DNA from: Candidatus Rifleibacteriota bacterium
Lineage (GTDB): Bacteria; Muiribacteriota; Ozemobacteria; Ozemobacterales; Ozemobacteraceae
Direction of reading: 5' to 3'
Assembly: GCA_024710355.1 (NCBI GenBank)
Contig: JANJUX010000016.1
Location: forward strand, 62,001-126,000
DNA length: 64,000 bases
Below the pieces are notes generated by a model, which worked only from the letters and a program-made list of their open reading frames with translations, was not told the origin of the DNA and made no database searches. A program made the position numbers and the translations under genes. Shown piece after piece: positions 34,968 to 42,976 of the stretch. Positions within the stretch are counted from its first letter, which is position 1. Each line of letters starts with the position of its first letter.

Positions 34968-37900
34968 ATGGAGCCTAGATATTCTCTTCTCTGGCCCATC
35001 ACTCTGCTGCTTATCAGCGCGGTTCTTTTTGGCGGATGGTTCAGGCAGCTTAACGAAAGCGAACATACAAAATTTTTCGGCATCATAGAAAAACTCAACA
35101 GCTTCAGGTACTACCTGGCCAATGGCACCAAAGAACTGGCTTTTGCAGATAAAGAATCCGGCGCCCACAAAGATGAGCACCGCACTCGGGGAGTTTTCGA
35201 ATTTTCCATGGCTGAGACCAGTCTGGTTCAGGCTGAGCGTCTTCTGGCAGAGTATTACGAAGAAAAAAGCAGACTCTATTCATACCCGATCGACAACTGT
35301 ATGGCGGGTTTGCAAGATCTCAGGGCTTCGCACCGGAAGATTTTTGACAAACTTCTGAATGCCAGCGCAAGCAACGAAATTGTATGTGTAGACAGAGAAG
35401 TCATGCTGCTTAACCAGCAGACCGAGCTTTTTCTCGCCCGCGTCAAAAATTCGGTGGTTGCGGCAGACAAAGACCGCCGCAAATTTTCACTGCTGGTTGC
35501 GCTCATGTCATTCGGCGCCCTGCTTCTCGTCGGCATGGCCTTTATCAGGGGCGAAACCAACCGCGAGAAGCTCGGCGGCGAGCTCGAAAAATACCAGAAA
35601 ACACTCGAAGAAATGGTAGAGGAACGCTCAGATGCTTTGGCGAAGAATGAATCGCGATTGCGCGCCATTCTGCAGGCCATGCCGGATGAAGTATGTCTGA
35701 TCAACAGTTATGGGCAGGTGGTTGAACACCTCTCCCGCGTGAGCACCGACAAAGGCGGTGATGAACAGAGTTCGCTTCTCATCATGCCGGCAGCAACCCT
35801 CAAAGAGCTCTTTCATGACGCCATAGAGGCGGGCCAGCCACTGACGGCTGAATTCGAAGTCAGCTTTTGCGGCACAGACAAATGGATCGAGGGTCGGTGT
35901 GTACCACTCAACATTACCCCATCACCCACAAGATTCGCCATACTGCTGACACGCGACATCACTGAACGCAAAAAACATGACCAGCTGCGTGACCTTCAGG
36001 TCGAGATAAACAGCCTGATTGCCGAATCGTCAAACCTCGACGCAACCCTGCAGCAGATAATCAATATTATCTGCCAAAACCAGGACTGGTCCTACGGCAG
36101 CTTCTGGTATTGCCCCCCCGGGCAAAGTCAGATCAAGTGTCACATTCAGTGGGCAAATGACAATGCAAAACTTGAACCTCTGATACAGAAATCTGAAACC
36201 ATGAAGTTTGTGCGCGGCCAGTACATCATTGGTCGAACCTGGCACAGCGGCCAGCCGGAATGGACCAGCGACCTGACGCGACTTGCCGACAATGAACGGG
36301 TACAACTGGCCATCGAAGCCGGCATGCAGGCAGCCATGGCTATTCCGGTCGTGGTCGAAAAAAGCTGTATCGGCGTCATGACATTTCTCTGGCACGGCAA
36401 CAGAAAACCTGAAGAGGAGCTTATCGCATCACTTTGTGGTCACGGGGCCCAGATTGGCAGCCTGATCATGCGTCGCGAGTCGCAGAACGAAATGCTGCTG
36501 GCAAAAGAAACCGCAGAAAATGCCAACAAAGCTAAAAGCCTTTTTCTCGCCAACATGAGTCATGAGATAAGAACCCCGATGAACGCCATTCTTGGCATGA
36601 TTTTTCTGCTGTTCAACACAGAACTCACCAGCCGCCAGAAAACCCTGCTGCACAAACTTCAGTCTTCCGGACAGCTGCTACTGCAACTGATCAACGACAT
36701 TCTCGACATATCGAAGATCGAGAGTGGTTATATCGAAATCGAACATGCACAGTTTGCGCCCAATCACGTATTCTCCGACATTGCCGAGATGTTCAAGCAT
36801 CGTGCCCGGGCCAAGAACCTCAGACTTTTCTTCGATATCGACACCAATCTGCCTTCTCTGCTGGTCGGCGACCCGCTGCGACTGACTCAGATTCTCATCA
36901 ACCTTATTTCCAACGCCATCAAATTTACTCCACGCGGCGAAGTCAGACTGACGGTCAACTCGCTTATGTCTGACCACGCCAACATTCTTCTGCGTTTTTC
37001 GGTTCGCGACACCGGAATCGGCATCAGCGAAGAGCAACGCGACAAAATATTCAAACCCTTTACGCAGGCAGACCCGAGCATCACCAGAAAATACGGCGGA
37101 ACCGGACTCGGACTGGTAATCTCTAAAAGTCTTCTCAAGCTTATGGGAAGCGAACTGGTGGTTAAATCACAACCAGGGCGGGGCTCAGAATTCATTTTCG
37201 ATCTGTCATTTCAGATTCATCAGAAAAGTCGACATTCAGGCGCCCTGTCGGCCCAGCTTACCCAGAAACCGGTGCTTATTGTCGAAGCTGATGCAGATTA
37301 TCGCGACGCGGTCCAGAAAAGCTTCACCGGCTTTGGCTTCAACTGCGTGACCTGCAACGATATTCAGGCGTGCTGGCGCATGCTCGAGGTGGCAAATCCC
37401 GAAGAATTTCCGTTCAGTCTGATAGCTGTTGCAAAAACCTTCAGCAACGACGAAGGCGCGAGTCTGCTGCGTCGGGTGAAAGAAAAATTCGGCCTGACGG
37501 GCAACCCGCCATTCATCTTCATATCTTACGACACACCAGATAATCAGGCAATTGAAGATATTTCAAAGCTGAAAGTCAGCCACATATCTCACCCGGCAAC
37601 CCCTTCGAACTGGTATGATGCCATAATGATGGCCATGGGACGTGAAGTGATAAAAACCTCGACCGAGAGCGAGCATGAAAGCATGGTCAACAGGTGGACC
37701 GCGAAGTTGCGCGGGTTGCGCATTCTCATTGCCGAAGACAACATCATCAATCAGGAACTTTGCCGCGATCTGCTAAGCATGGCCGGCATCGAATCACAAA
37801 TTGCGGCAAATGGCATCCAGGCAGTACAGATGGTTAAAAACAACAATTTCGACCTGGTGCTGATGGACGTTCACATGCCGGAACAGGATGGCTTCACCGC

Positions 37901-38759
37901 AACCAGAAGAATCCGCGAAATGCCCGGCTTCGAAACCCTGCCAATCATTGCCCTGACCGCTGGAGCAACGACCGGCGAACGCCAGGAAGCAGAAAAGGCT
38001 GGGATGCAGGATTTTGTTACCAAGCCCATCGAACCGGAGTTACTGTTCGCTACAATCGCCCGCTGGACCAACCGTCAGAATAACAGCGGCATCGCCGGTG
38101 AATTCTTTGATAGCGAAGAAAGCCCGCAGAATGAAACTGCAGACAGCACCGTACCTGTTGAACTCAAGGGGCTCGATACCAGAGGTGCTCTGCAGCGAAC
38201 CGGAGGCGATGTCGACAAATGGTGTGCCATGTTGAAAAAATTCGCCGAAAATCAATCAGGTAAGGCAGAGGAAATCGGCGAGCTGCTCGTCACAACCAGA
38301 AAAAATGCCGCCCGCGAAATTGCGCATGCCCTGAAAGGTGTCGCGGCCAATCTCGGTCTTTCAGCCATAGCGAGGCATGCGGGTGAATTACACGAAGCCC
38401 TGCGCGGCGACGATACCCAGCAACAGTCGATCATTCTCAATGAGCTGAAAAAGTCCATGACTGAAACTCTTGAAATCATCAGGAGCATACCCGGCAGCAG
38501 CAATGAAAGCCAGGTTCCCTGCCCCGAAATGCCCCGTGAGACTCTGCTGAACAAGCTATATGAGCTTGAAAACGCTCTGCGCGAAAGCGACTTTACTTCA
38601 ACAGCAATTTTCAATGAAATAAAACCATTCCTCAGGGTTCCGCCGCAACTTTTGCTGCAACTTGAAACGGATGTTTCAAGATTTCAGTTCACTCAGGCGA
38701 TCGAAACCCTTGCGCAAATAAAAACAGCCGTACATAATTATGATATGGGTGGCAGCTGA
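34968..38759 (+). CDS. Membrane hybrid histidine kinase (PAS-GAF-HK-pseudoREC-REC-HPt)
   Basis: A 1263-residue sensor. TM segments at about 5-23 and 168-190 bracket a periplasmic domain. Then come a coiled coil, a PAS (about 220-330), a GAF (about 345-500), HisKA with His532 (SHEIRTPMN) and an ATPase ([19 protein letters not shown]). The first receiver-like domain (about 760-890) lacks the phosphoacceptor Asp (AVAKTF in its place) and the Lys. The second receiver has Asp967 (LMDVHMP) and the KP motif. The HPt has His1120 (AHALKGVA). It lies 27 bp after the solute-binding gene and just before two more response-regulator genes, so the block looks like one signalling operon. Confidence 0.9.
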   Translation: MEPRYSLLWPITLLLISAVLFGGWFRQLNESEHTKFFGIIEKLNSFRYYLANGTKELAFADKESGAHKDEHRTRGVFEFSMAETSLVQAERLLAEYYEEKSRLYSYPIDNCMAGLQDLRASHRKIFDKLLNASASNEIVCVDREVMLLNQQTELFLARVKNSVVAADKDRRKFSLLVALMSFGALLLVGMAFIRGETNREKLGGELEKYQKTLEEMVEERSDALAKNESRLRAILQAMPDEVCLINSYGQVVEHLSRVSTDKGGDEQSSLLIMPAATLKELFHDAIEAGQPLTAEFEVSFCGTDKWIEGRCVPLNITPSPTRFAILLTRDITERKKHDQLRDLQVEINSLIAESSNLDATLQQIINIICQNQDWSYGSFWYCPPGQSQIKCHIQWANDNAKLEPLIQKSETMKFVRGQYIIGRTWHSGQPEWTSDLTRLADNERVQLAIEAGMQAAMAIPVVVEKSCIGVMTFLWHGNRKPEEELIASLCGHGAQIGSLIMRRESQNEMLLAKETAENANKAKSLFLANMSHEIRTPMNAILGMIFLLFNTELTSRQKTLLHKLQSSGQLLLQLINDILDISKIESGYIEIEHAQFAPNHVFSDIAEMFKHRARAKNLRLFFDIDTNLPSLLVGDPLRLTQILINLISNAIKFTPRGEVRLTVNSLMSDHANILLRFSVRDTGIGISEEQRDKIFKPFTQADPSITRKYGGTGLGLVISKSLLKLMGSELVVKSQPGRGSEFIFDLSFQIHQKSRHSGALSAQLTQKPVLIVEADADYRDAVQKSFTGFGFNCVTCNDIQACWRMLEVANPEEFPFSLIAVAKTFSNDEGASLLRRVKEKFGLTGNPPFIFISYDTPDNQAIEDISKLKVSHISHPATPSNWYDAIMMAMGREVIKTSTESEHESMVNRWTAKLRGLRILIAEDNIINQELCRDLLSMAGIESQIAANGIQAVQMVKNNNFDLVLMDVHMPEQDGFTATRRIREMPGFETLPIIALTAGATTGERQEAEKAGMQDFVTKPIEPELLFATIARWTNRQNNSGIAGEFFDSEESPQNETADSTVPVELKGLDTRGALQRTGGDVDKWCAMLKKFAENQSGKAEEIGELLVTTRKNAAREIAHALKGVAANLGLSAIARHAGELHEALRGDDTQQQSIILNELKKSMTETLEIIRSIPGSSNESQVPCPEMPRETLLNKLYELENALRESDFTSTAIFNEIKPFLRVPPQLLLQLETDVSRFQFTQAIETLAQIKTAVHNYDMGGS

Positions 38760-38775
38760 GACCGGAGGACGAAGC

Positions 38776-39945
38776 ATGGAAGGCAGCACAAGAAAGCCAG
38801 TTATTCTGATTGTCGACGACGAACCTCAAAACGTCGAGATTCTCGGCAACATTCTTACCAGCAGTGCTGTCATCAAAGTTGCAACCAGTGGCACAAGAGC
38901 CCTCGAAACCATGGCAAAGAACCAGGTAGATCTGGTTCTTCTCGACATCGGCATGCCCGACCTCGACGGTTACGAAGTATGTAAAAGAATCAAATCCAGT
39001 CCAGGTCTGGCCTCAATTCCGGTAATCTTTGTCACCAGTCACGACCAGGAAGGCGACGAACTGCATGGCTTCAATCTTGGTGCCGTCGATTATATTACCA
39101 AGCCCTTCAGTCCACCTCTGGTACGCGCAAGAATTGCTGCCCATATCGCCCTGAGAAACGCTCTTGCAGAGGTTGAGAAGCAGAACGAAAAACTCAGAGG
39201 CTTTCTGCAGCTGCGCGAAGATGTCGAACGCATTACCCGCCATGACCTCAAAGGCCCACTATCACCTATTCTGGGCTTTTCTGAACTGCTGCTGCTCGCA
39301 GACAACCTCGACACAGAACAAAAAGACAACGTTGCAATGATAAGAAGTGCCGGGCTCAGGCTTCTCCAGATGATAAACCAGTCTCTCGACCTTTATAAAA
39401 TCGAAGCCGGCACCTATAAAATCAAGCCACATCCGGTTGACCTGCTGAACGTCTTCGAAAGCATAACACGTGAACAGAAAAGCCTGTGGGAACACAAGAG
39501 CTCGCCTCTTCAACTGACCCTGGACTGCGGCGAAAAGAATGGCGCCTTTGTCGTAAATGGCGAAGAGAGCCTTCTTTACACGATGTTCACCAATCTGTTT
39601 AAAAATGCCTGGGAAGCCACTCCCCCGGGTTTTCCGGTTGCGGTGTCGCTCAAACTTTCACCCTGGGCAGAAATTCGGGTAAAAAATCATGGCGCAGTGC
39701 CGCTCGAAATCAGAAATAACTTTTTTGAAAAATTTGTAACAGCCGGCAAGAGGGGCGGAACCGGGCTCGGCGCCTATTCGGCCCGACTCATGGCACGCAT
39801 AATGCACGGCGACATGACCATGGAATCAGATGAGGCAACCACCACAATTGTCGTCTCGCTTCCGACTTCATCAGCTGAACCCAGCGATAAAAACCTTATT
39901 AAAGACAAGTCAGCTTCTGGGCGGTTTAAAGCAGTCAATCTCTGA
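38776..39945 (+). CDS. Receiver-histidine kinase fusion (REC-HisKA-HATPase)
   Basis: A 389-residue soluble protein. An N-terminal receiver has Asp57 (LLDIGMPDLDGYE) and a KPFSPP motif. A coiled-coil linker (LAEVEKQNEKLRGFLQL) leads to HisKA with His156 (TRHDLKGPLSPILGFSE). The ATPase has NLFKNAWEATPP and GGTGLGAYS. The input is thus phosphorylation of the receiver, probably by the preceding hybrid kinase, making it a relay or branching node. GGAGGAC lies 6-7 nt before ATG 38776, just beyond the upstream stop. Confidence 0.88.
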   Translation: MEGSTRKPVILIVDDEPQNVEILGNILTSSAVIKVATSGTRALETMAKNQVDLVLLDIGMPDLDGYEVCKRIKSSPGLASIPVIFVTSHDQEGDELHGFNLGAVDYITKPFSPPLVRARIAAHIALRNALAEVEKQNEKLRGFLQLREDVERITRHDLKGPLSPILGFSELLLLADNLDTEQKDNVAMIRSAGLRLLQMINQSLDLYKIEAGTYKIKPHPVDLLNVFESITREQKSLWEHKSSPLQLTLDCGEKNGAFVVNGEESLLYTMFTNLFKNAWEATPPGFPVAVSLKLSPWAEIRVKNHGAVPLEIRNNFFEKFVTAGKRGGTGLGAYSARLMARIMHGDMTMESDEATTTIVVSLPTSSAEPSDKNLIKDKSASGRFKAVNL

Positions 39946-39965
39946 TCAAAAATGAAAGGCAGACT

Positions 39966-40871
39966 ATGAAAATTCTTGTTGTAGAGGATGATGCGGGCAT
40001 ACGTAAGTTTCTGGTCAAGGTTGTCCAGAGCCTCGGGCACGAAGTCCAGGAGGCAGAAGACGGTGCCATCGGGCTCAACGTCTTTGGCAAATTCGAACCG
40101 GATATCGTTTTCTCAGACATTCAGATGCCCAACATGAACGGCCTGGAAATGCTGGAAAAGCTGCGAATGCGTTCTGACGACGCGATAGTCATTATGGCCA
40201 CCGCCATGGATGGGGCTGAATATACCGTAAAAGCTCTGCAGCTGCACGCCAACGATTACCTGGTCAAACCCCTGACTCTGAATACGGTCAAATCCTGTCT
40301 GCAGAAATATGAACAGGTTCTCGCAAGCCGCTCCAAAGACTCCGAAGTCCTCGGCATGTTCGAAGCTCGTTCATACCGCCTCCGACTGCCAAATCAACCC
40401 GAGCTGGTCAACCGTATTGCCGATCGACTGATGTACGACACCGTAAACACAATCGCTAAATCTGACCGTATGGGCATTCGCCTCGGCCTGATCGAAATTC
40501 TGGCGAACGCGATCGAACACGGTTCGCTCGGCATTACCTACGAAGAAAAGTCAAAAGCCCTTGAAGCCGGTTCGTCTACGTGGCAGCAGCTCGTCAAAGA
40601 ACGTCTGTGCACCCCGCCATTCTGCGACCGCAAGACCATAGTAGACTTTTCGCTCGACAGCAATGCCTGTGAATGGCACATTCGTGACGAAGGAACCGGC
40701 TTCGACTGGAAAAATCTGCCCGACCCTCTCGACCCCGAAAACCTTCTCGCCGAACATGGCCGCGGTATTCTTCTGGCAAGGCTGCAGTTCGATGAATTTG
40801 AATTTCTCGAAAACGGCAATCACGTCAGAATGAAAAAGTTCATCAGCGGGCGGGGCAACTCCGGCCAGTAA
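39966..40871 (+). CDS. Response regulator with RsbW-like HATPase output
   Basis: A 301-residue protein. The receiver (1-120) has Asp51 (FSDIQMPNMNG), Thr79 and Lys101. The output is a GHKL ATPase of the RsbW/anti-sigma-kinase type: LIEILANAIEHGSLG, DEGTGFDWKNL and HGRGILLARL are seen. Proteins of this class phosphorylate STAS-domain antagonists on Ser or bind sigma factors. Its 3' end overlaps the convergent PP2C gene by 29 bp. A kinase controlled by phosphorelay facing a phosphatase is what partner switching needs, but no STAS protein is encoded here. Confidence 0.88.
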   Translation: MKILVVEDDAGIRKFLVKVVQSLGHEVQEAEDGAIGLNVFGKFEPDIVFSDIQMPNMNGLEMLEKLRMRSDDAIVIMATAMDGAEYTVKALQLHANDYLVKPLTLNTVKSCLQKYEQVLASRSKDSEVLGMFEARSYRLRLPNQPELVNRIADRLMYDTVNTIAKSDRMGIRLGLIEILANAIEHGSLGITYEEKSKALEAGSSTWQQLVKERLCTPPFCDRKTIVDFSLDSNACEWHIRDEGTGFDWKNLPDPLDPENLLAEHGRGILLARLQFDEFEFLENGNHVRMKKFISGRGNSGQ

Positions 40872-41967
40872 ACTCAATTGCCGCCACGGTGATGTCATCG
40901 GCCCGTGGCGACAGTTTTTCCGAGTCAAAAATAAGGGCTCTGATAAAATCAAGATTTTCATGAATCGACAGAGACCCGTTGTTTTCAAGAAAGTCCCGCA
41001 GGCCGCTCATGCCTAAAAATCCCTGTTCGCCACGCATTTCAAGCAGACCGTCTGAAAAGACATAAATCCTGTCACCCGGCATAAGCTCGATACTGCAGCT
41101 GGTATACGGCTCAATTTCCTCTTCAAACATACCCAGAACCATGCCGGTGCCAGACACCTCTTCAAATTCGCCTCGGGCGCGCCGATGAATGAGCATTGGT
41201 GGATGCCCGGCATTGGCGACTCTGAGGTGCCCAGAGTTATTCAGACAGCCAATAACCCCGGTCATATACATATCATCAGGCAAGGTCGATGCAAAAAATT
41301 CATTCATGCGACGGAGAATTTCTTCGGGTGCATCTGCCGGAAGCACGCTTTCAAGAAACGTTCTTGCCATGACCGTGATCATTGCAGCTGCCGCCCCGTG
41401 CCCGCTCGCGTCGCCAATCATAAAAAATAAATGCCCTGGCTCGACGAAAGTGCTGAAAAAATCGCCGGAAACCTGCCGAAAAGGTTCGTAAAAAACCGCA
41501 ACAGCAGCAAAATCAGGCTTTGCCAGCCTGCCGGCAAGCGAACGCTGCACTTCCGCCGCCACATGCAGGTCCTGCTTCAATTCATTGTCGATCCTCATGA
41601 TCTCACGGTTACGGCTCTCGATATCCTTCCGGCTGCTGCTGAGACTGTCGATCATGCGGTTGAATGCCTCGGCAAAGTCACCGAGAAAAGCGACCCGCTG
41701 TGAATAGTCACCTGTCGCAACCTGCTCCGCCTGCCAGGTCATGTGGCGCAGATTCGCCTGCAGAGCTTTGAAAGTGCCGGCAAGACGGCCGCGGTGCTGC
41801 AGAGAATCGCCGATTTTTCCATTCGAAAAATTGTAGAGAACCTCATACAAACGGCAATTGAATTCAGCAATCCGGCGAAGCAGCATGTTTGCCTGGTCTG
41901 CTGGCAGCTCTTCATCTGGGGCGACCCCGTCGAGAATGTCTTGAAATTTTTTATCAAGAGACTCCAT
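40843..41967 (-). CDS. SpoIIE/RsbU-type PP2C phosphatase with HAMP-like region
   Basis: A 374-residue soluble phosphatase. Residues about 60-120 resemble a HAMP/linker (MTWQAEQVATGDYSQRVAFLGDFAEAFNRM) although no membrane span exists. A coiled coil (about 115-140) leads to the PP2C domain with RQVSGDFFS, IGDASGHGAAAAM, VFSDGLLE and ADDITVAAI, so metal ligands look intact. It is convergent with, and overlaps by 29 bp, the REC-RsbW-like gene, its likely functional opponent. No clear ribosome-binding site was noted at ATG 41967. The 184 bp to the next gene hold nothing recognisable. Confidence 0.85.
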   Translation of the reverse strand: MESLDKKFQDILDGVAPDEELPADQANMLLRRIAEFNCRLYEVLYNFSNGKIGDSLQHRGRLAGTFKALQANLRHMTWQAEQVATGDYSQRVAFLGDFAEAFNRMIDSLSSSRKDIESRNREIMRIDNELKQDLHVAAEVQRSLAGRLAKPDFAAVAVFYEPFRQVSGDFFSTFVEPGHLFFMIGDASGHGAAAAMITVMARTFLESVLPADAPEEILRRMNEFFASTLPDDMYMTGVIGCLNNSGHLRVANAGHPPMLIHRRARGEFEEVSGTGMVLGMFEEEIEPYTSCSIELMPGDRIYVFSDGLLEMRGEQGFLGMSGLRDFLENNGSLSIHENLDFIRALIFDSEKLSPRADDITVAAIEFTGRSCPAR

Positions 41968-42151
41968 CAGGTAACCTCAACATCAAAACTGGTACCCCTT
42001 TTCCCCAATTTTTACTCCAGTATGAATATCCCGTATGACTTCACATTATGAGCCCGAATAAAGAATCCCGCAACCGATTTCTTCGAAGAAAAAACCACCT
42101 GCAGTTATTTTTTTCGCTGCAAATCCGCGGGTCTGTTTTTTCAGGTAACTA

Positions 42152-42808
42152 TCAGCGAATAAGCCTGCGCCTCGTCAACAGCTGAAACTCATTCTGATTT
42201 TTTCGAAATACTACCAGTTCTTCCCATGCGAGGCCAGCAGCATAGTTGCAGCAGTCGACCTTGAATCCGACCATCGGATCCTTATCAGAGCGTCCATCGA
42301 TCAAATCAATCGACACAACCCTTTCTCCAGAATCGATGCCATTGCCGCCATTCTCTGAATCACGCTGAAATGTATACAGGAGATAGCAGGCCGAAGAAAA
42401 ACCCGCCTTCTTGTCAACCTGCAACATCACATAGTTTTCTGAGATTATGCCGGCACGCATGTTCTGGTGCGCAAAAACGACCGCAATTTCCCTGTCGTTG
42501 TCATAAAGCAGCTGCAAAAATTCAATCCTGTCGCTGGTTCGGTAGAGTTCTTTTAAATTCAGCGCCGGCCGGCTCGTCAGAGCATAAATTCCGCCTTCGG
42601 TTATGACAAGATGTGAGTCGGTCGCAAGCTCGATGAATCTGAAAAGGTCGTCAGAATCATCGAAATTGTCAGCCAGCATATGAATTGTGGCCTCTCTGAG
42701 CGACGGCTGCAACATGGCGCTTTCTGATAGCTCTACCCAGGCCTGCGCCTGCATGCCAGAGAAGAGAGTTGTCAAAACAACTGTCAGAAATATCAACCGG
42801 TATTTCAT
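42152..42808 (-). CDS. Secreted protein of unknown function
   Basis: A 218-residue protein with a signal peptide (residues about 1-22, ending MQAQA). The start at 42808 is set by a perfect AGGAGG 5 nt upstream. The mature part mixes helices and strands, with a late GFKVDCCNYA segment containing two adjacent cysteines. No domain was recognised. It stands alone between the phosphatase and the glycosyltransferase-fusion gene. Confidence 0.6.
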   Translation of the reverse strand: MKYRLIFLTVVLTTLFSGMQAQAWVELSESAMLQPSLREATIHMLADNFDDSDDLFRFIELATDSHLVITEGGIYALTSRPALNLKELYRTSDRIEFLQLLYDNDREIAVVFAHQNMRAGIISENYVMLQVDKKAGFSSACYLLYTFQRDSENGGNGIDSGERVVSIDLIDGRSDKDPMVGFKVDCCNYAAGLAWEELVVFRKNQNEFQLLTRRRLIR

Positions 42809-42886
42809 GAAAAACCTCCTGTGCACTCCAGAACGCCCGAATCAGATTTTGATCTCACTGCGTCAATTTTAACCCCATCTCAGATA

Positions 42887-42913
42887 TTGACCTAGCAAAA
42901 AATATGATATTAT
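42887..42913 (+). promoter_or_regulatory. Possible promoter of the FkbM-TPR-OGT gene
   Basis: TTGACC (42887-42892) with TATTAT (42908-42913) at a short 15-bp spacing, or TTATTG at 17 bp, about 60 bp before the ATG at 42977. A strong AAGGAGAG site follows. Confidence 0.35.
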
Positions 42914-42976
42914 TGCCGGGGCACAGGTGCACCGAGCCAAATCAGAAAATACAACCGGAATACCTAAGGAGAGTTT

